Of a stretch of DNA of 64,000 bases, positions 45,328 to 52,619 are shown piece after piece. The DNA lies in contig NZ_JAJKFV010000007.1 of assembly GCF_020966775.1 (NCBI RefSeq), forward strand, positions 1 through 64,000, given 5' to 3'. The position numbers and the translations under genes were made by a program. Under the pieces are notes generated by a model. The model did not search any database. It was given only the letters and a program-made list of their open reading frames with translations, and was not told the origin of the DNA. This DNA comes from Rhodopirellula halodulae. GTDB lineage: Bacteria; Planctomycetota; Planctomycetia; Pirellulales; Pirellulaceae. The number at the start of each line of letters is the position of its first letter. Position 1 is the first letter of the stretch.

Positions 45328-45359
45328 TCGAAGTGGTTGACTCGTACCCGTTGCAAACG

Positions 45360-45451
45360 CGGCGAACCATCTAATGTACCCGAGTCGCGAAGTCGGGCGT
45401 CTGAACAATGGAAAGTCTCTCGTCGCGACCGAGTGATTTTAAACGTTCGCC
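45360..45451. repeat. attC-like site 5
   Basis: Left GGCGAACCAT then CTAATG (the G at 45376 in the unpaired position); right GTGATTTT, AAAC, GTTCGCC. The inner arms GTCGCGA and TCGCGAC pair well, the outer arms less well. It is directly followed by a second right half-site. Confidence 0.6.
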
Positions 45452-45473
45452 GCCCGGTTGCGGTGGCGTTCGT
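45448..45473. repeat. Solo right half of an attC-like site
   Basis: CGCCGCCCGGTTGCGGTGG followed by CGTTCGTC matches the right half of site 2 almost base for base, but no matching left half is found beside it. It looks like the scar of a lost cassette or a recombination between sites. Confidence 0.55.
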
Positions 45474-45499
45474 CAACTAACTAAGGATCGCCTTACATT

Positions 45500-45862
45500 A
45501 TGACTGATTGGCTTGCACAAGCGTACGAGCAGTTTCTGATGGATGGAGACGAGGTACTGTTAAAATCCGCTATTGAGCAATATGGTGGAACCGAATCACC
45601 GTCCGAATTAGATTGCCCCTTCGCACATCGAATTCAGGATCTGGTTGTATGCGGTGACTGGTTCCGCGTGGTGCGTGTCTACGATCCTGATGATCGCTCA
45701 TGTCGCGTGTACATCTATCCATTCGACACATCATTTGGAGGGCAGCCGGGTGTACCGTACGAACTTTCTGGTGATTCGTTGCATCAATGGGTGATGGATG
45801 AATTGGAGGAACCGACAGATGGGGATACGGACTGGAGTAAGTACGGCATTATGTCCGACTGA
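45500..45862 (+). CDS. Hypothetical acidic protein (cassette 6)
   Basis: A 120-residue soluble acidic protein (LAQAYEQFLMDGDEVLLKSA, WFRVVRVYDPDDRSCRVYIY) of unknown function. It is the last gene of the array; only a weak palindrome-like trace (GGCGGCGAGTC and GGTCGCC) follows its stop, so its attC-like site may have been cut off by the adjoining prophage or never existed. Confidence 0.6.
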   Translation: MTDWLAQAYEQFLMDGDEVLLKSAIEQYGGTESPSELDCPFAHRIQDLVVCGDWFRVVRVYDPDDRSCRVYIYPFDTSFGGQPGVPYELSGDSLHQWVMDELEEPTDGDTDWSKYGIMSD

Positions 45863-45940
45863 AAGCGGCGGCGAGTCAATAAGGATTTCACGGTCGCCCA
45901 ACTGAAGCTCAAATCCTCTGTGCAAGAAGCTCAACAGAAA

Positions 45941-45980
45941 GAGCCCCCTCCCGAAAGATCGAGAGGGGGCTCTTTTCTTC
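45941..45980. terminator. Strong terminator between the cassette array and the prophage
   Basis: GAGCCCCCTC and GAGGGGGCTC pair perfectly around a 12-base loop, with TTTTCTTC on the plus strand and a TTTC run on the minus strand. It separates plus-strand cassette 6 from the minus-strand phage genes and can stop both. Confidence 0.88.
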
Positions 45981-46000
45981 TCCAGCCTCACGTGCTTTAT

Positions 46001-46273
46001 TCAGTATTCGTCGCAGAGATAGACCGTCGTATGCGAACGATCAGCTGCCGTCTCCACGTAGAAATCATCCCCGCCCTCGCCCTTGTACTTCGAGAGAATG
46101 CGAAGTTGGCAGTCGATCGAGAAAATGTTCTCCTTAATATCCGCGGGGCAGAGATCGCCAAACTCGCCCGAAGCGTGGCAAGTCAGAGCCTGATGAATGT
46201 CCCGATGGGACAGAGACTCCAGAGCGGTCCGGGAAATCAGAAGTTGCCCCATCGGGAAGAGTGGCTCGCTCAT
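46001..46273 (-). CDS. Small conserved mobile-element protein
   Basis: This 90-residue protein has a recognisable pattern: FPMGQLLISRTALESL, then CHASGEFGDLCPADIKEN, then RILSKYKGEGGDDFYVETAA and DRSHTTVYL. The order (G-x-x-GDL, EN, RILS-Y, T-x-ADRSxTT) matches a small protein family common on plasmids and in phages whose function is not established. Its start overlaps the stop of the upstream gene (ATGA). Confidence 0.65.
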   Translation of the reverse strand: MSEPLFPMGQLLISRTALESLSHRDIHQALTCHASGEFGDLCPADIKENIFSIDCQLRILSKYKGEGGDDFYVETAADRSHTTVYLCDEY

Positions 46274-46761
46274 TTTGCACCTCCCTTCGTGCTGCGGCGA
46301 GCAGACTTTTTGACTGCCTTTTTAACCGCCTTCCGAGGCTTTTCCTTGGCCTCGGGAGCGGCTTTGGAAGGAGCGGGGCTCCGACGCCGCGAAGGCTTCT
46401 TCACAGCCTTCTTCGTGGTTTTCCGTGGCTTCTCTTTGACCTCGGGGGCGGGAGCATCCGAATACTCTTGGCGGAGCAACATCCCAAGAATCAGAGTCTG
46501 CGGAAGTCCTGTGGCGAATGAGGCATCCTTCAAGGTAATCAATGATTCATCCGAAATCGGAAGCCGTGCTGCATGGTTGCTTCCAATCTCCTTCTGGAAT
46601 CCGAGAGCCAAAACCTTCTGAGTGAAATCCTCAAGGCGGGAGGAGACGACGCCATCAACGAACTGTTGATTCGTGACTCCGCGAAGGTCGCGTTTATATC
46701 GGAAGGCTTCGAGGTCTTCGGCGGTGAATTTCAGAACTCGGAAATTGCATTCGGTGGTCAT
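46270..46761 (-). CDS. Hypothetical protein with histone H1-like basic tail
   Basis: Residues 1-100 or so form an ordinary soluble domain with no known match (FTAEDLEAFRYKRDLRGV, NHAARLPISDESLITLKD). From about residue 105 the chain is a Lys/Ala/Pro-rich tail with the repeat KEKPRKTTKKAVKKPSRR and KEKPRKAVKKAVKKSARR, like bacterial histone H1-like proteins that bind DNA. An AGGAATTATAACT stretch precedes the ATG. DNA binding is inferred from the tail only. Confidence 0.6.
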   Translation of the reverse strand: MTTECNFRVLKFTAEDLEAFRYKRDLRGVTNQQFVDGVVSSRLEDFTQKVLALGFQKEIGSNHAARLPISDESLITLKDASFATGLPQTLILGMLLRQEYSDAPAPEVKEKPRKTTKKAVKKPSRRRSPAPSKAAPEAKEKPRKAVKKAVKKSARRSTKGGAK

Positions 46762-46800
46762 AGTTATAATTCCTGGAGAGTGGGTCGGGGGGAGGGGGGA

Positions 46801-47052
46801 TTAGAGTCCGAGGTAGATGCGGACGAGCTGCGTCATCTTCTCGTCCATCGGCTCGGACTCGATTTTGTAGAGGGCTGTCGGGTCATTCATGACAGCGTCG
46901 ATCTCTGAGTCTTCGCCTTCCTCGTAGGGACGAGGTGGCTCGCCTGGGATTGCGATGAGGGTTTGTGATTCGTCGAAGATGACTCGTGTTTGATCGTCGA
47001 AGACTAGGACGTTGAGGGTGTCGTTTTCGATCAGTCGGGTGGCGGTCTTCAT
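46801..47052 (-). CDS. Hypothetical acidic phage protein
   Basis: An 83-residue acidic protein (VLVFDDQTRVIFDESQTLIA, EEGEDSEIDAVMNDP) without a known domain. GAGAGAG lies just upstream of the ATG. It appears to be first in a short three-gene run with the two genes to its left. Confidence 0.5.
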   Translation of the reverse strand: MKTATRLIENDTLNVLVFDDQTRVIFDESQTLIAIPGEPPRPYEEGEDSEIDAVMNDPTALYKIESEPMDEKMTQLVRIYLGL

Positions 47053-47277
47053 GCTCTCTCTGCTCGCTTGAAGGAAAAGTAATTAAAGGAAAATCCATTA
47101 AAACAGGCCGAAAAATCGGCAGGAATTATTCCTCTTCCAAGCGATATGTGACTCACTGTCGCATCCATTCCGGCAGGTGGTGAGTGCAGGCGTTGCGGCA
47201 GTCTTTAATGCGTTTTCCAGCAGAAGACTTTGCAGGAAAAGTTAGGTTATCTCGCACCTAATTCAGGAGTATTAAAG

Positions 47278-48021
47278 ATGGCAGAAAGATGGCGACCGAT
47301 CGTTCACAAAGGCATCCCCTTCCCCTACGAAGTCAGCGATCAGGGGAGGATTCGCAACGCAAGAACTCGCCGAATCAAAAGGCAACAGGAAAACTGCAGG
47401 ACCGGCTATCGCTATGTCATGCTCAGCGGACCAGGGAAACTCTACCCGCTGAGAATTGCGTCCCTCGTCGTGACGGCATTCCTTCGCGAGAGAGAGCCGT
47501 GGGAACAAATCGATCATATTAACGGCAGTAAAACCGACGACAGACTAAAAAACCTCGAAATCGTAACCCAGCAAATCAACGTCAGGAGACGCTACAACAT
47601 GCAAGGCTCAGTTAAACGGACGACCAATCATTTCCTTACGCCAGAAACGCATGAACGCATCAAAGAAATCTGGCAGACTGGTGAATATAGCCAAGTCGAT
47701 ATAGCCCGAATGTTCGGCATTACGAACGGTGCCGTCTCCAAAATCATCAAAAGGAAATCCAAAGTCCGGTCCTATAAGAACGGCAAACAGGAGGACCGAA
47801 AACCCGACTTCAGCAAGGCGAAGAAGACCAAGGTCCGAGCGAAGCTCAATGCGTCAATGGCTAGAGAAATCTACGAATCAACAGACTCACAGAAAGAATT
47901 GGCTCAGCGATTCGGCGTCTCCCAAGTCACGGTGAGCAAGATCAAAAGCGGCTCCGCATGGAGAGCGGCGACAGGGCACGTCAGCCCATCTTCTGAAGAG
48001 CCATCGAGAGGCACTCAATAG
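47278..48021 (+). CDS. HNH homing-type endonuclease with NUMOD4-like and HTH domains
   Basis: The 247-residue protein starts with a NUMOD4-like segment (WRPIVHKGIPFPYEVSDQGR), then an HNH_3 nuclease core (QIDHINGSKTDDRLKNLEIV), followed by two helix-turn-helix modules (YSQVDIARMFGITNGAVSKI and SQKELAQRFGVSQVTVSKIK). This is the layout of free-standing phage HNH endonucleases that cut and copy themselves into related phages. It is the only plus-strand gene in the prophage region and its 3' end overlaps the convergent sulfotransferase gene by 41 bases. AGGAG lies 8 bases before the ATG. A longer frame upstream is unlikely. Confidence 0.85.
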   Translation: MAERWRPIVHKGIPFPYEVSDQGRIRNARTRRIKRQQENCRTGYRYVMLSGPGKLYPLRIASLVVTAFLREREPWEQIDHINGSKTDDRLKNLEIVTQQINVRRRYNMQGSVKRTTNHFLTPETHERIKEIWQTGEYSQVDIARMFGITNGAVSKIIKRKSKVRSYKNGKQEDRKPDFSKAKKTKVRAKLNASMAREIYESTDSQKELAQRFGVSQVTVSKIKSGSAWRAATGHVSPSSEEPSRGTQ

Positions 48022-48514
48022 GCCAACCAGCCCTGTCCAAAATCGTCATGATGGAGTCATCCCAATTCTCCACCAACTCCTCATATGAAATCACCAAATC
48101 GGAACTGCGGAGGAACAAATCATCCGCAATTCCGATTTGCCTCCGCATCTCAGCCCGAGGAATCACCGGCTTCAGGCGATTACTCACCGGCTCCTGAGCA
48201 GTCCAACGCCCCGTCGCACAAGCTCTCTGCCAAGAATCTATCTGAGCCTCGACATCCCTGCGGAACATGAAGACTCGAAAGCCGAAGCCGTTGTACTTGC
48301 CGAAATCCGGAAGCGAACGGGACAGCACCAGAAGCTTGAATAGATTGTGCTGCCGAATATGGATAGACCTGTCCCGCGAAAGCTTGAAGTCCGAATAACC
48401 ATCCTCCGGATTCAGGACCTCCCCGGCAGACTTCGCAAGAGAATGAGACGCCAGCGAAGTTAGCAGCAAATGGGTGCCGCAACGAGGGCTGCTGCAAATG
48501 ACGATCTTCTTCAT
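47981..48514 (-). CDS. Sulfotransferase-like protein
   Basis: This 177-residue protein has the PAPS-binding loop of sulfotransferases at the very start, KIVICSSPRCGTHLLLTSL, and later FRVFMFRRDVEAQIDSW, which corresponds to the 3'-phosphate-binding segment with a conserved Arg. It would transfer sulfate from PAPS to a sugar or other hydroxyl group. Its ATG overlaps the stop of the large glycosyltransferase gene (ATGA), so both are coproduced. The target is probably the sugar made by its neighbours; that is inference. Confidence 0.75.
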   Translation of the reverse strand: MKKIVICSSPRCGTHLLLTSLASHSLAKSAGEVLNPEDGYSDFKLSRDRSIHIRQHNLFKLLVLSRSLPDFGKYNGFGFRVFMFRRDVEAQIDSWQRACATGRWTAQEPVSNRLKPVIPRAEMRRQIGIADDLFLRSSDLVISYEELVENWDDSIMTILDRAGWPIECLSMALQKMG

Positions 48515-50835
48515 ACTCTCTTGAACCACAAGCTACCAATACGAGAGCAGCGACCCACCAATTCCTCCACAGCCTGAATCACTCCAGGCCACTCCGGGCA
48601 ATAATCGTGTCCGCAGATATAGCCCCCAGGCATGACCTTCGGAAGCCAAGCTGAGATGTCCGCAGCGACGTGCTCATATTCATGCATCGCATCGATGAAG
48701 ACAGCTCCGAGCGAAGCATCCGGAAAACTCGACGCCATAGGCAATGAATCCCCGACGCGAATTTCAGCGTCCACCGAAGACCGTCGCAGATTCGCCAAAA
48801 CGCCCTCCGCAGACTTCCGAATCCCAAGCATCTGCTCCCGAGTCCTCCAGCCCTTCACGGCTCGCCAAGGATCGATCATCGTCAAGCCGCAGGACTTCGG
48901 CAGATGCAAGCCAATAGCGAGAGCCGAACGCCCAGCATAAGAGCCCACCTCCACGAAACGAGAGCCCTCCGGAACCCGAGCCGCCAAAGTCGCGAGACCA
49001 ATAAGCTCTTCCCGCGTCGTCTGACCAGCAATTCCTATCGCCTGATCGAAGACCTCGGGGAGTAGACGACGCTCGCCATAAGCCGCCAAAATATCCGCCC
49101 TTTGGGACGCGCTCAAAGACGGATAGCCGTTCGCGTGCAGAAAGAAGGCCTCCCGCTTCATCCCGTCATCGGTCCAACGTTCATGCGTCGGGACATTGAA
49201 ACGCGCGTCCAGAATATCAGCCGTGCCCGAAGGAATGCTCTGGAGAATCTGGTTCAGTTGCTCCTGCTCCCAATAGACGCCCTGGATTGGCCCTTCACTC
49301 GCTATCCGCTCTTCCAGATGCCTCATTCCGACGCTATCCAGACAGACTACGCCCGTGTTCCAGTACAGGTCAGCGGGCCAGCACTCATCCCGACGCATAA
49401 GCCAATTCAAGCCTAAATCGCGGGGAGGAGTCTTCCGAGTCGGAATCCGAAGATGAAGCTCCGAGCACGCCCCATTGCGATGCTCGAAGATATCGGGGCT
49501 CCCAGACCTCGGAAGAACATCAGCGTCGAGCAGGAGAAGCTGATCGTACCCAGCCCTCACCGCCTCATGGACAAGCTCATACTTCGCGAAGGGAGGCTCA
49601 TGCATCGAGGTCCCCGTCACCAGCAAAATATCAGCATCGACCTGCTCGGCATAATCCAACGCATAAGGGAGAGTCAATTCAATCATCCCCGCAAAATTCA
49701 CCGCAGCGGTAGCGATCAATCTCCCCTCAGGCTCTGGTGGAGAGTCCTCCACCGAATCCACCGACTGAAGGTCTGACAAATCCTCGCAGCGAATCACCTC
49801 AGTCGACTCGTGGCAAAGATCCTCGATGAAGTCAGTGGAGCCCGCCCAAGTCCCCAGCACGACGAGATCGAACTTCTGACCCTCAAGACTCGAAGGGTAT
49901 TTCACCATATTCAAATTCGCCGCATTCACTCCCGCCCTTTCGAGGACGCGAAGTGGACCGACCCAATTGAAGCCGCCTTCGAAGTAGAGCCAACTGACTT
50001 CGGCGGATTGCTGCTGCGATAGTAGATTCAGGATCTTATCCTGCCCGAGATGATCCAGGATGAGCACCCTCTCGAATCGCCTGTCCCCAATTTCGGCGAG
50101 CATACGCTTCGTATTCTTGTCGCAGGGGAAGAACTCCGTGTCTGCGGGCAATTCATTCAGATTCCACCAGCACCGTTGAATATGCTTCTTGGACTTGGCC
50201 CCGAAGTGATAGACGCTCGTCCGCATCACCCGATTCCGAGCCCATTCCCTGCGGAATTTCGGATACCACGTATTGAAATGCATCGGAATCGAGTAGATCG
50301 GCACACCCTCATGCAGAAGCTTCACGCAGGTCGCGTTCTCATCAGGGCAGCCATACCGGTCGAAATTGATGCGAGAGCCCAGACTGTAGGCGTCGATCGA
50401 CTTGAGCAGCTCCGAATGACGCTCGATCGAGTACAGGTACATCCCACCATTGAAATGCAAATACTTCGGCTGAGATGGAATCCCAAGTCTCTGGGACCAA
50501 TAATTCTGTGCTCGGACAGACCTGGAATTCGGCAGGTATGAGCACGCTCCGAACTTATCCTCCGGGACGATGTCGAATAGGTTCGGACAGTCTGAGCGGA
50601 ACAGCAGATCATCATCGAGCTGGAGGACTCGCTCGACATGCGGGAGGTTTTCCTGGACGTAGCGGCAGATAGTCTGCTTATGCCAGTGAGGATGGCATTC
50701 CAAATCCTTCGCCGTCGGTTCCTCCAGGACATGCAATTCAACGCCCCACTTGTCCGCAATGTAGGCATAGTTGCTGCGGCACTTCGGATGCATGATCTGC
50801 GGTTTCATCGACAGCGTGACGATAGCGTTAGTCAT
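48511..50835 (-). CDS. Three-domain glycosyltransferase-glycosyltransferase-methyltransferase
   Basis: This 774-residue protein combines three enzyme domains. Residues 1-230 or so look like a nucleotide-sugar glycosyltransferase with VERVLQLDDDLLFRSDCP (DDD metal motif) and YLHFNGGMYLYS. Residues about 370-590 are a second GT8-like domain with YDQLLLLDADVLPRSGSPD (DAD motif) and YWNTGVVCLDS. Residues about 615-774 are a SAM-dependent methyltransferase (SRFVEVGSYAGRSALAIGL; GAVFIDAMHEYEHVAADI). The start overlaps the stop of the preceding glycosyltransferase gene. Successive sugar addition and methylation of one chain is likely; the serine-rich protein upstream is a candidate acceptor. Confidence 0.8.
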   Translation of the reverse strand: MTNAIVTLSMKPQIMHPKCRSNYAYIADKWGVELHVLEEPTAKDLECHPHWHKQTICRYVQENLPHVERVLQLDDDLLFRSDCPNLFDIVPEDKFGACSYLPNSRSVRAQNYWSQRLGIPSQPKYLHFNGGMYLYSIERHSELLKSIDAYSLGSRINFDRYGCPDENATCVKLLHEGVPIYSIPMHFNTWYPKFRREWARNRVMRTSVYHFGAKSKKHIQRCWWNLNELPADTEFFPCDKNTKRMLAEIGDRRFERVLILDHLGQDKILNLLSQQQSAEVSWLYFEGGFNWVGPLRVLERAGVNAANLNMVKYPSSLEGQKFDLVVLGTWAGSTDFIEDLCHESTEVIRCEDLSDLQSVDSVEDSPPEPEGRLIATAAVNFAGMIELTLPYALDYAEQVDADILLVTGTSMHEPPFAKYELVHEAVRAGYDQLLLLDADVLPRSGSPDIFEHRNGACSELHLRIPTRKTPPRDLGLNWLMRRDECWPADLYWNTGVVCLDSVGMRHLEERIASEGPIQGVYWEQEQLNQILQSIPSGTADILDARFNVPTHERWTDDGMKREAFFLHANGYPSLSASQRADILAAYGERRLLPEVFDQAIGIAGQTTREELIGLATLAARVPEGSRFVEVGSYAGRSALAIGLHLPKSCGLTMIDPWRAVKGWRTREQMLGIRKSAEGVLANLRRSSVDAEIRVGDSLPMASSFPDASLGAVFIDAMHEYEHVAADISAWLPKVMPGGYICGHDYCPEWPGVIQAVEELVGRCSRIGSLWFKRV

Positions 50836-52616
50836 CCGATTACCTCCGGTGAATGGTAAAAGTGAAAGAGGGGGCCATCCTGCGTCCTATACGGAACGTT
50901 CGGCCAATAGCTGGAGCCGTCCTCCGGAAGCGGATTCGACTCAAAGAAGCTCTGATGGGCCACGAAAATCCCGCGAAGTTGTCCCCTGCTGCGACGCTTC
51001 CGAAACCAGCGACCGCGAACAGCCGTCTCTTCGGGAGGCTGCTCCAAAATTTCTTCAGACTGCTCCCGAGTCATGTCACAGCGGGAGTTGTGTGGGAAAT
51101 AAGCCGTCGTCAAATCCCTCCGGGCAGAGGCGATTCCCTTCCGAAGTGCTGCGGGGCATATGACGCTGTCCGCGTTCCCAACGACGAGGATATGACCGGG
51201 GAAACGCTTCGCCGCTCGATTGATCACCGCAGCCTTATTGAATGCCTTCGAATCATCCACCTCAATATGAACAGTGTCTTCGCCAAGCTGCGAGCGGTAG
51301 TAAGCCGTCACCCAATCGAATGCCTGATTTCTGGAAGGGTGTGGCTTCCAAGGGATGATCACCTTCACCGGAAGTTGCTCGGCTTCGGGCTGATCCGAGA
51401 GCAACTCCTTGAGGTATTTGACGCAGGCCCCTTTGAAATAGGCATGCGTATGATTCAGGATTTTGTGGGGCGTCCTGATTTCGTTGACGGCCTTCGTGAC
51501 CCTGAGGAATTTTCGCCCGTAGTCCTCGGCCTTCGCCGCATGGTAGCGATTGAAGTAGATGTTCTCCCAGTTCCTGTAGTTCTCGAATAACTTCAGCTCG
51601 GCCTCGTTCTTCAGGAAGCTTTCGGACCAGATGGGTTGCGGCATATGGGCGGCGAAGTCGTATGTCGGGCAGTTGTTTTCGAGCAACCATTCGTAGGCCA
51701 TCTGGCGGGTTCTTCCCCATTTGTTCTTCTTCTTGTCGACCCAGCCATAGTAACGCTGCTGCGAGACGTGCCGCACATATTTCGGGGTAGCTGCTTCTTT
51801 GATGCTGAAGTCTTTGATCCAGTAGACGTCATCCATCATCCATATGAATCGGGGCAGCTTTTCGGCCATCAGGAGGAGTTTGCTGTAGCAGTCCTTGAAG
51901 GCTTGGTCTTCGCGTTTGCTGATTCTTGGTTTATGGACGAATTCGGCGATGTCTTCGCTATACCATCCGGGCTTGTCTCCGACGATGATGCATCGGGCTT
52001 GGGGGTGCCATTTTTTGACGAGGTGGATGCTATACCAAAGCTCGTCGTCGATTGCTCCGGCTCCGTAGTAGGTCCAGACGAAGGGCCAGTTTTCGAGCGT
52101 ATATTCCTTGTCTTCGGTTGCTTCTTTCTGGCGGGCCTTCTGGATGGCTTGGCGCACCCAGTGGCGGGCTACGTGGCGGGCTGAGGCGGTGCCGAAGAGG
52201 CTGGTGAGTTTGTGTTGGGATGCTTGCGTGACGAGGTGTTCAACGATTTCGTCGAAGTGTTTCTCGCATCCTTCGACGCCCCATCGGTTCATTTTTCGGG
52301 CGTAGGCGTGGCATCCGCAGCTTTTCTTCTTGAATAGCTTGGGGATGAGGGCTTTGAGTTCTGTTCCTGGTCCGTCTTTTGGGCTGTCGTCCTGGAGTTC
52401 TGGGGCAGCTATCTTGATGAGTTGCTCAGGGATCTCTTTGGCATGCTTCTTGGCGTGGCTGATGGCGAGTCCTGCGGTGATGGGATTTAGGTTGGATGGT
52501 TGCTCGGTTCTGAGGCAGTCTTTGCATGCTGGTTCGGGTGCCTTGTATTGGATGCCGATGAGGTCACTTACGATTTGGCAGTTGCCGTTTCTGTCTCGTT
52601 GGTTGCAGTTGATCAT
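50832..52616 (-). CDS. Phage glycosyltransferase-like protein
   Basis: This 594-residue protein has a cysteine-rich N-terminal part (about residues 1-130, with CKDC and KKSCGCHAYARKMNRWGVEG), a central domain with DDELWYSIHLVKKWHPQARC and RFIWMMDDVYWIKDFSI resembling Stealth-type sugar-phosphate transferases, and a C-terminal glycosyltransferase-like domain (VKVIIPWKPHPSRNQAFDWV, ILVVGNADSVICPAALRKGI). The exact donor and acceptor are unknown. Its stop overlaps the next gene (ATGA), and it begins four bases after the serine-rich protein ends. Confidence 0.65.
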   Translation of the reverse strand: MINCNQRDRNGNCQIVSDLIGIQYKAPEPACKDCLRTEQPSNLNPITAGLAISHAKKHAKEIPEQLIKIAAPELQDDSPKDGPGTELKALIPKLFKKKSCGCHAYARKMNRWGVEGCEKHFDEIVEHLVTQASQHKLTSLFGTASARHVARHWVRQAIQKARQKEATEDKEYTLENWPFVWTYYGAGAIDDELWYSIHLVKKWHPQARCIIVGDKPGWYSEDIAEFVHKPRISKREDQAFKDCYSKLLLMAEKLPRFIWMMDDVYWIKDFSIKEAATPKYVRHVSQQRYYGWVDKKKNKWGRTRQMAYEWLLENNCPTYDFAAHMPQPIWSESFLKNEAELKLFENYRNWENIYFNRYHAAKAEDYGRKFLRVTKAVNEIRTPHKILNHTHAYFKGACVKYLKELLSDQPEAEQLPVKVIIPWKPHPSRNQAFDWVTAYYRSQLGEDTVHIEVDDSKAFNKAAVINRAAKRFPGHILVVGNADSVICPAALRKGIASARRDLTTAYFPHNSRCDMTREQSEEILEQPPEETAVRGRWFRKRRSRGQLRGIFVAHQSFFESNPLPEDGSSYWPNVPYRTQDGPLFHFYHSPEVIG

Positions 52617-52619
52617 CGT

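Larger units (their letters stand above)
42115..45473. mobile_element. Integron-like gene cassette array without integrase (CALIN)
   Basis: Six small plus-strand genes are arrayed with one attC-like palindrome after each of the first five. The five sites share GAACCAT-N4-T-G on the left (one has AACAAA, one AATCAT) and A-N4-TACCGTTCG on the right, with 81-85 bases from AAC to GTT. In the better-paired sites the left arm carries a single unpaired G relative to the right arm, the extrahelical base that orients attC recombination. None of the genes resembles an integron integrase, so the array depends on one elsewhere or is a remnant. Confidence 0.7.

Noticed and set aside
42115..45862. Toxin-antitoxin or other defence genes among the cassettes
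   Set aside because: Cassette products are membrane, helical-repeat or unknown small proteins; none has a toxin, antitoxin, nuclease or resistance motif I can support.
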